64,000 nt of DNA from Nocardia sp. NRRL S-836. GTDB taxonomy: Bacteria; Actinomycetota; Actinomycetes; Mycobacteriales; Pseudonocardiaceae. The stretch lies in the NCBI RefSeq assembly GCF_001279525.1, contig NZ_LGDY01000100.1, forward strand, positions 1 through 64,000, written 5' to 3'. Below the pieces are notes generated by a model that was not told the DNA's origin, ran no database searches, and saw only the letters and a program-made list of their open reading frames with translations. Below are positions 32,201-40,659 of this stretch, in pieces; position 1 is the first letter of the stretch; each line of letters opens with the position of its first letter. The translations under genes were made by a program, and so were the position numbers.

Positions 32201-32305
32201 CTACTCGGCGGGCTCGGGGGTGGGCTCCGAGCCGGTCAACCCGGCCTCCTGCGTGATCTCTTCGAGCTCGCGCAGGAGGTCGTCGTAAATCGGTGTCAAA
32301 GACAT
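32201..32305 (-). CDS. Candidate 34-residue acidic peptide
   Basis: ATG at 32305 with GAGGGGG seven bases upstream; stop directly abuts the convergent LCP stop. The product starts M-S-L-T-P-I-Y-D-D-L-L-R-E-L-E-E-I and ends P-T-P-E-P-A-E. It has an amphipathic helix and an acidic, proline-rich tail, with net strong negative charge. Codon third positions are mostly G/C. It resembles small conserved actinobacterial peptides but I cannot name a family. Confidence 0.5.
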   Translation of the reverse strand: MSLTPIYDDLLRELEEITQEAGLTGSEPTPEPAE

Positions 32306-32418
32306 GGTTGGTCCCCCTCTTCTGGATCTTCCCCCGTTCAGGTGACGGGAGCTTACGCCCCTGTACCCACCGCGCCGGTCACGTATGCCTGATTCTCGCT
32401 AAATGGTGCCTAAAACTA

Positions 32419-32474
32419 CCTGGTCACCAGGCAATATGTGGGCCTGCCACATGTCGGTCACGGCGTGTCACGCC
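32419..32474 (+). promoter_or_regulatory. Three consecutive palindromes upstream of the 3-hydroxybutyrate operon
   Basis: CCTGGTCACCAGG (32419-32431), ATGTGG-gcctg-CCACAT (32436-32452) and GGCGTGTCACGCC (32462-32474) each have perfect arms. The last ends 14 bases before the bdhA start. They probably bind the PucR-type regulator encoded at the end of the operon, or another factor. The region 32306-32418 between them and the divergent 34-residue ORF shows no gene. Confidence 0.45.
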
Positions 32475-32488
32475 TACCGTTTCGGGCC

Positions 32489-33220
32489 ATGTCGAGTGTC
32501 ACAGGCCACACCGCACTGGTCACCGGAGCCGCCAGCGGCATCGGTCTCGCCTGCGCCCGCGCCCTGTCGTCCGAAGGCGCGAAAGTCCACCTCGTCGACC
32601 TCGACCCACGGGTGCTGGGCCTCGCCGAGGAGGTCGGCGGCGTCGGGCACGTCCTCGACCTGACCACGTCCGTCGAGTCGCTGCCGGCCGAGATCGACGT
32701 GCTCGTCAACAACGCCGGTGTGCAGCACGTCGCGCCCATCCACGAGTTCCCCGCCGACCGCTTCTCGGCGATGCTGGACCTGATGCTCGGCGCCGCGTTC
32801 CGGCTCACCCGGCACGTCCTGCCGCACATGTACGACCGCGGCTGGGGCCGCCTGGTCCACCTCTCCAGCGTGCACGGCCTGCGGGCGTCCGCCTTCAAGT
32901 CCGCCTACGTGGCGGCCAAGCACGGCCTGGAGGGCTTCTCCAAGGTCGCTGCGCTCGAAGGCGCGCCGCACGGCGTGACGTCCAACTGCGTGGCGCCCGG
33001 TTACGTGCGGACCCCGTTGGTGGAGAAGCAGATCGCCGACCAGGCGCGGGTGCACGGCATTCCCGAGGCGGACGTCGCCGAGAAGGTCTTCCTGCAGCGC
33101 AGCGCAGTCAAGCGGCTGATCGAGCCCCATGAGGTGGCGCAGGCCGTGTTGTGGTTGTGCGACAACAGTTTTGTGACCGGTACGTCGTTGGCCGTCGACG
33201 GCGGCTGGACTGCTCAATGA
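32489..33220 (+). CDS. bdhA: 3-hydroxybutyrate dehydrogenase (SDR family)
   Basis: 243 residues from the ATG at 32489. Classical SDR: TGAASGIGLA cofactor loop, NNAGVQHVAPI, catalytic S in HLSSVHGLRAS with YVAAK (Tyr/Lys). The substrate-specific stretch AFKSAYVAAKHGLEGFSK and the C-terminal LVEKQIADQARVHGI are the marks of D-3-hydroxybutyrate dehydrogenase, which makes acetoacetate with NAD. It leads an operon with an MHS permease (ten bases later) and a PucR regulator, consistent with uptake and oxidation of 3-hydroxybutyrate. Confidence 0.9.
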   Translation: MSSVTGHTALVTGAASGIGLACARALSSEGAKVHLVDLDPRVLGLAEEVGGVGHVLDLTTSVESLPAEIDVLVNNAGVQHVAPIHEFPADRFSAMLDLMLGAAFRLTRHVLPHMYDRGWGRLVHLSSVHGLRASAFKSAYVAAKHGLEGFSKVAALEGAPHGVTSNCVAPGYVRTPLVEKQIADQARVHGIPEADVAEKVFLQRSAVKRLIEPHEVAQAVLWLCDNSFVTGTSLAVDGGWTAQ

Positions 33221-33230
33221 GGAGTTGTCG

Positions 33231-34544
33231 ATGATCAAGAAAGTGGTGGGCGCGTCGCTCATCGGGACAACCGTGGAGTGGTACGACTTCTTCCTCTACG
33301 GGTCGGCCGCCGCACTGGTGTTCAACAAGCTCTTCTTCCCGACCGCCGATCCGCTGACCGGCACGCTGCTCGCGTTCACGACGTACGCGATCGGCTTCCT
33401 GGCCCGTCCGCTGGGCGGCCTGGTGTTCGGCCACTACGGCGACCGCCTGGGGCGCAAGAAGCTGCTCGTGCTGTCGCTGCTGCTGATGGGCGGCGCGACG
33501 ATGCTGATGGGCGTGCTGCCGACGTACGCGTCGGTCGGTGTGGCGGCGCCGTTGCTGCTGACGCTGCTGCGGCTGGTGCAGGGCTTCGCGCTCGGCGGCG
33601 AGTGGGGCGGTGCGGTGCTCATCGTGTCCGAGCACGGTGACCCGGCGCGGCGCGGGTTCTGGGCGTCGTGGCCGCAGGCCGGTGTGCCGTGCGGCAACCT
33701 GCTGGCCACGGCGGTGCTCGCGGTCCTCGCGGCGGTGCAGTCGGACGCGGACTTCCTGGCGTGGGGCTGGCGCATCCCGTTCCTGCTGTCGGGCGTGCTC
33801 GTGGTGATCGGCCTGTGGATCCGGCTCACCGTCACCGAGTCGCCGGTGTTCCTCGCCGCGCAGGAGAAAGCTGCCCAAGCAAAAGCTGCTCAGCCGAAGG
33901 GCGGGACCGAGGAGAAGGCGCCCGCGCTGGAGCTGTTGCGGCACAACTGGCGCGAGGTGCTGATCGCGATGGGCGCTCGGTTCGCCGAGAACGTGTCGTA
34001 CTACGTGATCACGGCGTTCATCCTCGTCTACGTGGTGACCGGGCTGGGGTTGTCGAAGTCGGTCGGCCTCAACGCGGTGCTGGTCGCCTCGGCCGTGCAC
34101 CTGGTCACCATCCCGGTGTGGGGTCACCTGTCCGACCGGTTCGGGCGGCGGTCGATCTACCTCGTCGGCGCGGTCGGCATGGCCGGGTGGATCTTCGCGT
34201 TCTTCGCGCTGCTCGACACGAAGAACCCGGTGCTGATCACCCTTGCCACGACCGTCGGGCTCGTGCTGCACGGCGCGATGTACGGGCCGCAGGCGGCGTT
34301 CTTCTCGGAGCTGTTCGGCACGCGGGTGCGCTACTCCGGCGCGTCGGTCGGCTACCAGCTCGCCTCGATCGCGGCCGGTGCGCTGGCCCCGCTCATCGCG
34401 ACGGCGCTGTTGCAGGCCTACCGGTCGTCGTTGCCGATCGCCGTCTACGTGGTGATCACCTGCGTGATCACGGTCGTGGCGGTCCTGCTGGCGCGTGAGA
34501 CCCGTGGTGCGGATCTGGAGGAACGTGACAGGGTTGGGGTGTGA
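33231..34544 (+). CDS. MHS-family (MFS) proton symporter
   Basis: 437 residues from the ATG at 33231, with GGAG seven bases upstream overlapping the previous stop region. About twelve membrane helices. MHS signatures are GTTVEWYDFFLYGSAAALVF at the start, GHYGDRLGRKKLL between helices 2 and 3, and GFALGGEWGGAVLI. A charged, Ala/Lys-rich cytoplasmic loop (AAQEKAAQAKAAQPKGGTEEK) lies in the middle. MHS proteins import organic acids or betaines with protons; operon context suggests 3-hydroxybutyrate or a related acid. Its stop overlaps the next start (GTGA). Confidence 0.92.
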   Translation: MIKKVVGASLIGTTVEWYDFFLYGSAAALVFNKLFFPTADPLTGTLLAFTTYAIGFLARPLGGLVFGHYGDRLGRKKLLVLSLLLMGGATMLMGVLPTYASVGVAAPLLLTLLRLVQGFALGGEWGGAVLIVSEHGDPARRGFWASWPQAGVPCGNLLATAVLAVLAAVQSDADFLAWGWRIPFLLSGVLVVIGLWIRLTVTESPVFLAAQEKAAQAKAAQPKGGTEEKAPALELLRHNWREVLIAMGARFAENVSYYVITAFILVYVVTGLGLSKSVGLNAVLVASAVHLVTIPVWGHLSDRFGRRSIYLVGAVGMAGWIFAFFALLDTKNPVLITLATTVGLVLHGAMYGPQAAFFSELFGTRVRYSGASVGYQLASIAAGALAPLIATALLQAYRSSLPIAVYVVITCVITVVAVLLARETRGADLEERDRVGV

Positions 34545-36088
34545 CACGACGGCGTGAAGCCGAACTGGCGGCGTTGTTCGAGACCGCGTCCGAGCTCGCG
34601 GGCATGCGCGACCCGGACGCGGTCCTCCGCTCGATCGTGCGGCGGGCGCGCACGCTGCTCGGCACCGACCTGTCGTACCTGTCGATGAACGACCCGGCCG
34701 GCACCTACATGCGGGTGACGGACGGGTCGGTCTCGCCGCTCTTCCAGCAGGTCCGCCTCGGTCTCGGTGAGGGCCTGGGCGGGCTCGTCGCGCAGACCGC
34801 CCGGCCCTACGCGACCGCCGACTACTTCGCGGACGCGCGGTTCAACCACACCGGGCCGATCGACTCTGCGGTGCGCGACGAGGGCCTGGTGGGGATCCTG
34901 GGCGTGCCGCTGAAGCTCGACTCGAAGGTCATCGGCGTGCTCTACGCGGCCGACCGGACGGCACGGGAGTTCCCGCCGGAGGAGGTCTCGCTGCTGTCGT
35001 CGCTGGCCGACCACGCGGCGATCGCGATCGACACGGCGTCGTTGTTCGAGACGATCCAGGCCAACAACGCCGCGATGAAACGGGCGGAGGAGGCGCACGA
35101 CCGGCTCACCGACCTGGTGCTGCGCGGTGGTTCCGCCGCCGACGTGGCCGCGGCGGTGGCGGAGCTGCTGGGCGGGCCGGTGGAGGTGCTGGAGACGGCG
35201 CCGACGCTCGCGGTGCGGGCCAACGGCCGTGCGGTGCTGATCGACGACGTGTGGGTGTGCGCGGTGCTGGCCGGCTCGGAGCTGCTCGGCGGGATCACCC
35301 TGTCCGGGCGGCCCGACCTGTCGGACGCGGACCGGCGGCTGTTCGAACGCTCCGCGGTCGTGACGGCGTTGCTGTTGCTGCTGCGCAGAACCGTGGCCGA
35401 GGCGGAGAACAAGGTCCGCGGCGAGCTGATCACCGACATCCTCGACGGGCGCGACCCGTCGGGGCTGCTGGCGCGAGGCCGCCGGGTCGGGGTGGAGCTG
35501 ACCGAGCCGCACGTCGTGCTGGTGGCGGACGGGAACCTGGGCGCGGCCACGCACTACGCGTCGGTCCACAGAGGACTCGCCGGGTCGCGGGACCGGGACG
35601 TGGTGCTGGCGCTGCCGTCGCGGTCGACGGCGGTCGCGCACGAGGTGGCGCGAGCGCTGGGCGCGACCGTGGGGGCGTCCGGGCCGGTGGTGGGGCCGAC
35701 CGCGATCGCCGCGGCCTACGAGGAGGCCCGCCGGTGCCTGCGGGCGTTGCGGCAGCTGGGCCGGGAGAAGGACGCGGCGACGATGGCCGACCTCGGGTTC
35801 GTCGGCGTGCTGCTGGGCGAACGCGGCGACGTGTCCGGTTACGTGCGGTCGGTGCTGGGGCCGGTGCTCGACTACGACGTCGAACGCGGCACGGAGCTGG
35901 TGCACACGCTGGAGGCCTACTTCCGCTGCGGCGCGAACCTCAGCCGTGCCAAGGCCGAGCTGCACCTCCACGTCAACACGGTCACGCAACGGCTCGACCG
36001 GGTCACGTCGCTGCTGGGCGACTGGCAGTCGCCCGACCGCGTGCTGGAGGTGCAGCTCGCCCTGCGGCTACTGCGCCTGCTGGGCTAG
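34541..36088 (+). CDS. GAF domain / PucR-type transcriptional regulator
   Basis: 515 residues from a GTG overlapping the permease stop. The N-terminal ~170 residues are a GAF sensor (LGTDLSYLSMNDPAGTYMRVTDG, GVPLKLDSKVIGVLYAADR, LLSSLADHAAIAIDTASL). The C-terminal PucR_2 helix-turn-helix (~435-510) reads LVHTLEAYFRCGANLSRAKAELHLHVNTVTQRLDRV, with the HxNTVxxRLxR signature. The centre is a GGDEF-like degenerate region as in CdaR proteins. Being last in the operon, it should regulate the bdhA-permease genes, sensing an organic acid. Confidence 0.92.
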   Translation: MTRRREAELAALFETASELAGMRDPDAVLRSIVRRARTLLGTDLSYLSMNDPAGTYMRVTDGSVSPLFQQVRLGLGEGLGGLVAQTARPYATADYFADARFNHTGPIDSAVRDEGLVGILGVPLKLDSKVIGVLYAADRTAREFPPEEVSLLSSLADHAAIAIDTASLFETIQANNAAMKRAEEAHDRLTDLVLRGGSAADVAAAVAELLGGPVEVLETAPTLAVRANGRAVLIDDVWVCAVLAGSELLGGITLSGRPDLSDADRRLFERSAVVTALLLLLRRTVAEAENKVRGELITDILDGRDPSGLLARGRRVGVELTEPHVVLVADGNLGAATHYASVHRGLAGSRDRDVVLALPSRSTAVAHEVARALGATVGASGPVVGPTAIAAAYEEARRCLRALRQLGREKDAATMADLGFVGVLLGERGDVSGYVRSVLGPVLDYDVERGTELVHTLEAYFRCGANLSRAKAELHLHVNTVTQRLDRVTSLLGDWQSPDRVLEVQLALRLLRLLG

Positions 36089-36112
36089 CGGCACGGCCTT
36101 GTCGCGTGCCGC
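36088..36112. terminator. Bidirectional stem-loop between pucR-type gene and betA
   Basis: GCGGCACG (36088-36095) pairs with CGTGCCGC (36105-36112) around a nine-base loop, in the 31-base gap between two convergent stops. Confidence 0.65.
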
Positions 36113-36119
36113 GGTCACG

Positions 36120-37592
36120 TCACGCGCCCTTGATCAGGTCGGCGGCGCGTTCTCCGATCATGAGGACGGTGACCATGGGGTTCACCGTCGGCATGGTGGG
36201 GAACACGGACGCGTCGACGACGCGGAGGCCTTCGAGCCCGATGACCTTGAGGGCACCGTCCACAACGGACCCGATGGCGCAGGTGCCGGCCGGGTGGTAG
36301 ACGGTGTGCGCGGCCCTGCGGGCGTACTCGGACAGCTCCTCGTCGGTGGTGACCTCCTGGCCGGGCGCGATCTCCCGCTTGAGCCACGACCTCAGCGGCT
36401 CCTGCTGCGCGACCTTCCGCGCGATCTTGATGCCGTCGACCAGGGTCTGCTCGTCGTAGGCCGCGGGGTGGGTGAAGTAGCCGAAGTCCAGGGCGGGCTT
36501 CTCCGCGGGATCGCTGGACTGAAGCCACATGCGGCCCTTGCTGTGCGGCCGCGGGACGTTCGGCGTCATGCAGACGCCGTGCTCCACCACGGGCAGGCCG
36601 AGGCGTTCGGTGTTGGTGGTGAACGGGATCTGGTAGAAGTGGAACATCAGGTCCGGCCGCGGGTCCGCGGTGTCGCGGCGCACGAACAGGCCCGCGTCGG
36701 AGTCCATCACCGAGTTGGGCGGTAACGGTGCCGTGGTCTCCCACACGATCACCGACTCGGGGTGGTCGAGCAGGTTCTCGCCGACGCCGGGCAGGTCGTG
36801 CTTCACCTCGATGCCGATGCCGCTCAGGTGTTCCGCGTCGCCGACACCGGACAGGTTGAGCAGCCGGGGCGTGTCGATCGCGCCCGCGCACAGCAGGACC
36901 TCGCGGTCCGCCTGGACGTACCCCTTGTCGGTGTGCACGCCGATCGCGCGGGTGCCGTCGAACTCGATCCGGCTCGCCCAGGTGTTGAGCAGCAGCGTGA
37001 GGTTCTTGCGGCTGTCCAGGACCGGGTGCAGGTAGGCGGTCGAGGCCGACGACCGCCGGTTGTCCCTCTCCGGGTGGTAGGCGACGGAGAAGAAGCCGGC
37101 GCCGTCCGTGAACGGCCCGGCGTTGAAGTCCTCGACCTCGGGGACGCCGAGCGCCTTCTGCGCGGCGGCGACGAAGTCCTTCGCGATGGGGTTCCGGTCC
37201 TTCTCGGCGACCGGGACGATGTTGAGCTCGACCCGGTCGTAGTACGGGCCGAGCGCGTCCCACGTCCAGCCGTGACCCCACCCGTCGAAGTCCTGCGGCA
37301 GCGGCTTGAAGCTGATCAGCGTGTTGTGGCTGGAACAACCGCCGAGGACCTTCGCGCGCGAGTGGCGGATGTGCGAGTTGCCGTTGGGCTGCTCGACGGT
37401 CGGGTAGTCGTAGTCGTACTCGGTGCCGAGCAGGTTGATCCAGTTGCGCAGGTCGAGGATCTTCTCGTCGCCGACGTCGGACGGGCCGCCCTCGACGACC
37501 GCCACCGTGACCGACGGGTCCTCGGTCAGTCTCGCGGCGAGCACGCAGCCGGCCGTTCCGCCGCCGACGATCACGTAGTCGTACACGGTCAC
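36120..37592 (-). CDS. betA: GMC oxidoreductase, choline dehydrogenase-like
   Basis: 490 residues from a GTG at 37592 that overlaps the betB stop (GTGA). FAD-binding YDYVIVGGGTAGCVLAARL at the N-terminus, GMC signature HIRHSRAKVLGGCSSHN, ALLCAGAIDTPRLL-type motif (VLLCAGAIDTPRLLNLSG), and the catalytic histidine segment VYHPAGTCAIG near the C-terminus. Slightly shorter than E. coli BetA (about 555). Together with betB it should oxidise choline to glycine betaine. As the last gene of the minus-strand unit it is co-transcribed with betB, the reductase and the ferredoxin. Confidence 0.88.
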   Translation of the reverse strand: MTVYDYVIVGGGTAGCVLAARLTEDPSVTVAVVEGGPSDVGDEKILDLRNWINLLGTEYDYDYPTVEQPNGNSHIRHSRAKVLGGCSSHNTLISFKPLPQDFDGWGHGWTWDALGPYYDRVELNIVPVAEKDRNPIAKDFVAAAQKALGVPEVEDFNAGPFTDGAGFFSVAYHPERDNRRSSASTAYLHPVLDSRKNLTLLLNTWASRIEFDGTRAIGVHTDKGYVQADREVLLCAGAIDTPRLLNLSGVGDAEHLSGIGIEVKHDLPGVGENLLDHPESVIVWETTAPLPPNSVMDSDAGLFVRRDTADPRPDLMFHFYQIPFTTNTERLGLPVVEHGVCMTPNVPRPHSKGRMWLQSSDPAEKPALDFGYFTHPAAYDEQTLVDGIKIARKVAQQEPLRSWLKREIAPGQEVTTDEELSEYARRAAHTVYHPAGTCAIGSVVDGALKVIGLEGLRVVDASVFPTMPTVNPMVTVLMIGERAADLIKGA

Positions 37593-39028
37593 CGCGAGCC
37601 CTTTCGCGCGAACCAGTTCTGGGCCTGTGGCTTGAGGTTCTGGTAGACGTGCTTGGGCTCGGTGTACTCGTGCAGGCCCGCGGTGCCGAGCTCGCGGCCG
37701 ACACCGGAGCGCTTGAAGCCGCCCCACTCGGCCTGCGGCAGGTAGGGGCCGAACTCGTTGATCCACACGGTGCCGTGGCGCAGCTTCTTGGCCACCCGCT
37801 GCGCCTTGTCGACGTCCTGGCTCCACACCCCGCCGGCCAGGCCGTAGTCGGTGTTGTTGCCCAGCGCCACGGCCTCCTCCTCGGTGCGGAAGCGTTCGGC
37901 GGTGATGATCGGGCCGAACGTCTCGTCCTGGACGAGCCGCATGTCCTGGTGGCAGTCCGCGTAGACGGTGGGGCGGAAGAAGAACCCGTTCCGCAGCTCG
38001 GGATCGTCCGGCCGCTTGCCGCCGGCCTTGAGGGTGGCGCCCTCCTGCCGGGCGATCTCCACGTACGCCTCGACCTTGGCGCGGTGCTCGGCGCTGACGA
38101 GCGGCCCCGACTCGGTGTCCTCGTCGAAACCGTTGCCCAGCTTGATCCGGTCGGCGCGGCGGGCGACCTCGTCCACGAAGTCGTCGTAGACGTCGTCGTG
38201 CACGATGAGCCGCGTGCCGGAGGAGCAGACCTGGCCGGCGTGGAAGAACGCCGCCGTGAGCGCGTAGTCGACGGCGGTGTCGAGGTCGGCGTCCGCGAAG
38301 ACGATGTTCGGGTTCTTGCCGCCCAGTTCGAGGGCGACCTTCTTCACGGTCCCGGCCGCGGCGGCCATGATCCGCTGACCGGTGGCGAGGCTGCCGGTGA
38401 ACGAGACCAGGTCGACGTCGGGGTGCTCGCTCAGCGGCGCGCCGACCTCGGGCCCGGTGCCGAGCACGAGGTTCGCGACGCCGTCCGGCAGCCCGGCCTC
38501 GGCGAGCAGCTCGAACAGCCTGATGGTCGTGAGCGGCGTGATCTCGCTGGGCTTGGCCACCAGCGTGTTGCCGGCCAGCAGGGCCGGGGCGATCTTCCAG
38601 GAGATCTGCAGCAGCGGGTAGTTCCAGGGCGCGATCATGCCGCAGACGCCGACGGGCTCGTAGTCGATGCGGCTGATGACGTCCGGTGGCGTGCCCTGCA
38701 CGATCTTCGGGTGCAGCACGCCGGCCAGGCCGCCGTAGTAGCGGAAGACGGCGACGACGTCGTCCACGTCGATCCGGCTCTCCACCAGCGTCTTGCCGGT
38801 GTCGAGGGTCTCGGTGCGGGCGATGTCCTCCTTGTCGCGCTCCAGCAGGTCGGCGACGCGGTTGAGCACGGCGGCGCGGTGCTCGGGGGCCGCGTGCTGC
38901 CAGTCGCCGTGGTCGAAGGCGGCTCTGGCCTTCGCGATCGCGGAGACGGCCTGGTCGCGGGTCTGGTCCTCGACCTCGGTGAGAACACTCTGGTCGTAGG
39001 GGTTGATGATCTGCCGAACCGGCGACAC
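37589..39028 (-). CDS. betB: Betaine-aldehyde dehydrogenase
   Basis: 479 residues from the GTG at 39028, chosen for the GGGAGG five bases upstream over a start 66 bases earlier. Aldehyde dehydrogenase core: APWNYPLLQISWKIAPAL, the NAD loop SFTGSLATGQRIM, the base glutamate in VALELGGKNPN, and the catalytic cysteine in AGQVCSSGTRL. The C-terminal WINEFGPYLPQAEWGGFKRSGVGRELG, including the potassium- and trimethylammonium-site residues, matches betaine-aldehyde dehydrogenases. Product: glycine betaine. Confidence 0.92.
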   Translation of the reverse strand: MSPVRQIINPYDQSVLTEVEDQTRDQAVSAIAKARAAFDHGDWQHAAPEHRAAVLNRVADLLERDKEDIARTETLDTGKTLVESRIDVDDVVAVFRYYGGLAGVLHPKIVQGTPPDVISRIDYEPVGVCGMIAPWNYPLLQISWKIAPALLAGNTLVAKPSEITPLTTIRLFELLAEAGLPDGVANLVLGTGPEVGAPLSEHPDVDLVSFTGSLATGQRIMAAAAGTVKKVALELGGKNPNIVFADADLDTAVDYALTAAFFHAGQVCSSGTRLIVHDDVYDDFVDEVARRADRIKLGNGFDEDTESGPLVSAEHRAKVEAYVEIARQEGATLKAGGKRPDDPELRNGFFFRPTVYADCHQDMRLVQDETFGPIITAERFRTEEEAVALGNNTDYGLAGGVWSQDVDKAQRVAKKLRHGTVWINEFGPYLPQAEWGGFKRSGVGRELGTAGLHEYTEPKHVYQNLKPQAQNWFARKGSR

Positions 39029-39110
39029 GGACGCCTCCCTGCTCGTCTGTCCACCTAGGACATGTGGGTGTTGCCGGTCGCCGGCGGCGGTCAAACCGTG
39101 ACGACCATCT

Positions 39111-40214
39111 CTACCTCAGGTTCCGGCGGAACCGGGTGAAGAGCCGGGCGTTGCTCATCGCCAGGACGCCGACGACGTCCTCCGGGTTGTCGGCGTCCCG
39201 GTAGGTCGCGACGAACTTCCGGTCCTCGATGGACCCATCTTCGACGCGGACGTCGTTCGTCGCTCGCCCGATGAACTGGATCCGCACCCCGTATTGGTCC
39301 GACCACACATAACCGCCGTTGGCATGCGTGGCGACCGTGTCACCGGCGAGCAAGTTGCGGACGGCGATTTGCGCCTGCTCGGCGGCGGACGTCCAGTGCT
39401 CGGCGCGGTGCCCGGCCCAGTTCGCGACGTCTCCCACGGCGACGACGTGCTTCAGGTTCGTCACGCCACCCGCGTCGCACACGACACCGTTGTTCAGGGT
39501 GATCGGCCCGCCCGCGAGCCAGTCCGTGGCGGGACGCGTGCCGATGCCCGCGACGACGACGTCGGCGTCGATCTGCCGTCCGTCGGCGAGCTTGATCCCG
39601 CTGTCAACGTTGACGGAATCAACGTTGATTCCAGTGATCAACGTTGATCCGTGGTCGTTGTGCAGCTGTCCGCACGCGGCACCCATCTCCAGGCCCAGCA
39701 CGCGCGTCAACGGCGTCGGCAACGCCTCGACAACCGTGACCTCCTTGCCCAGAGCGCGCGCACTCGACGCGATCTCCGCACCGATGAACCCGGCACCGAT
39801 GATGCCGACGTGCTGCGCGCCGCCGAACGCGTCGCGGATCGTGACCGCGTCGTCGAGGGTGCGCAGGACGTGCGTGCCCGGCATCGTGCGCGGCACGCCG
39901 CCCGTGGCTATGACGAAGCCGTCGGCCTCGACGGTGGTGCCGTCGCTGAGCGCGACCTCCCGGTCGGAGAGCAGCCCGCTGGCCCGCACTCCCAGCCGCC
40001 AGTCCGCCGCGAGCGCGTCGAGGTCCTCCTGGTCGGCCAGCGGCACCGCCTCGCACTTGCCGAGGAGGAAGTCCTTCGACAGCGGCGGCCGGTCGTAGGG
40101 CAGGTGCACCTCCTCGCCGACGACGACGAGCCGCCCGTCGAACCCCTGCTGGCGCAGTGCCTGCGCCGACCTCAAGCCGGCGAGCGATGCACCGATGATC
40201 GCGATCGTCCTCAC
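39111..40214 (-). CDS. FAD-dependent ferredoxin reductase (BphA4-like)
   Basis: 367 residues. Two dinucleotide folds (IAIIGASLAGLRSA at 4-17 and HVGIIGAGFIGAEIA at 135-149), the DRPPLSKDFL segment, and the C-terminal AVGDVANW typical of oxygenase-coupled reductases. It probably takes electrons from NADH to the Rieske ferredoxin encoded just upstream with a four-base overlap. Oddity: residues 189-206 (STLITGINVDSVNVDSGI) are encoded by three near-identical palindromes (39603-39649) with codons unlike the rest of the gene. Confidence 0.92.
   Translation of the reverse strand: MRTIAIIGASLAGLRSAQALRQQGFDGRLVVVGEEVHLPYDRPPLSKDFLLGKCEAVPLADQEDLDALAADWRLGVRASGLLSDREVALSDGTTVEADGFVIATGGVPRTMPGTHVLRTLDDAVTIRDAFGGAQHVGIIGAGFIGAEIASSARALGKEVTVVEALPTPLTRVLGLEMGAACGQLHNDHGSTLITGINVDSVNVDSGIKLADGRQIDADVVVAGIGTRPATDWLAGGPITLNNGVVCDAGGVTNLKHVVAVGDVANWAGHRAEHWTSAAEQAQIAVRNLLAGDTVATHANGGYVWSDQYGVRIQFIGRATNDVRVEDGSIEDRKFVATYRDADNPEDVVGVLAMSNARLFTRFRRNLR
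39603..39649. repeat. Three copies of palindrome TCAACGTTGA inside the reductase gene
   Basis: Perfect palindromes GTCAACGTTGAC (39603-39614), AATCAACGTTGATT (39617-39630) and GATCAACGTTGATC (39636-39649), sharing the core TCAACGTTGA, start to start 15 and 19 bases apart. AT-richer than the surroundings and read in frame as I-N-V-D/V-N-V-D. Candidate intragenic operator array or a small repeat insertion. Confidence 0.8.
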
Positions 40215-40531
40215 GCCACGTCCCTGTTCACCTCGACATCGACATAGACCCCTCCATCTTTCACAACGACGGGGTAGGTCTTCACCGATCTTTTAGCGGG
40301 CAGACAGGTCGGCTCGCCCGTGCGAAGGTCGAACGACGCGGCGTGCAGCGGGCATTCGACGAAGCACCCCTCCAGCCACCCCTCGCTGAGGGACGCGTCC
40401 TGGTGGGTGCACGTGTCGTCGATGGCGTACAGGACACCGTCGGCGTTGAACACGGCTATCGGCGCATGAGAACCGACGATGCGCACCGCCTCTCCTGGGG
40501 GCAGGTCCGTGAGAGCGCAGGCGCGGATCAT
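40211..40531 (-). CDS. Rieske [2Fe-2S] ferredoxin
   Basis: 106 residues from the ATG at 40531 with GGAGG six bases upstream. The cluster ligands are C41/H43 (CTHQ) and C60/H63 (CPLH), separated by 16 residues, as in BphA3/NdoA-type ferredoxins of Rieske oxygenase systems. The stop overlaps the reductase start (ATGA). It is inferred to carry electrons from the reductase to the Rieske oxygenase at 45.6 kb, because no other oxygenase is encoded nearby. First gene of the minus-strand unit and divergent from iclR. Confidence 0.93.
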   Translation of the reverse strand: MIRACALTDLPPGEAVRIVGSHAPIAVFNADGVLYAIDDTCTHQDASLSEGWLEGCFVECPLHAASFDLRTGEPTCLPAKRSVKTYPVVVKDGGVYVDVEVNRDVA

Positions 40532-40542
40532 CGTCGGCCTCC

Positions 40543-40659
40543 GTTGCGTGACACGACACACGTTCCGAATGACGCAACACAATCTCCGGCTCCAGCGACG
40601 CGCCGTCAAGAGTTCGGCCGGGTGTTTTGCCTGCCGGTTACTGTTGCGCGATGAGCAAC
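40543..40659. promoter_or_regulatory. GTTGC/GCAAC inverted repeats around the iclR promoter
   Basis: GTTGCGT (40543-40549) is inverted as ACGCAAC (40572-40578). GTTCCG followed by GCAAC occurs at 40562-40577. A second pair, GTTGC (40643-40647) and GCAAC (40655-40659), straddles the iclR start codon. The same elements recur before the dimethylglycine oxidase gene. These are candidate sites for the IclR protein controlling both divergent units. Confidence 0.5.
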
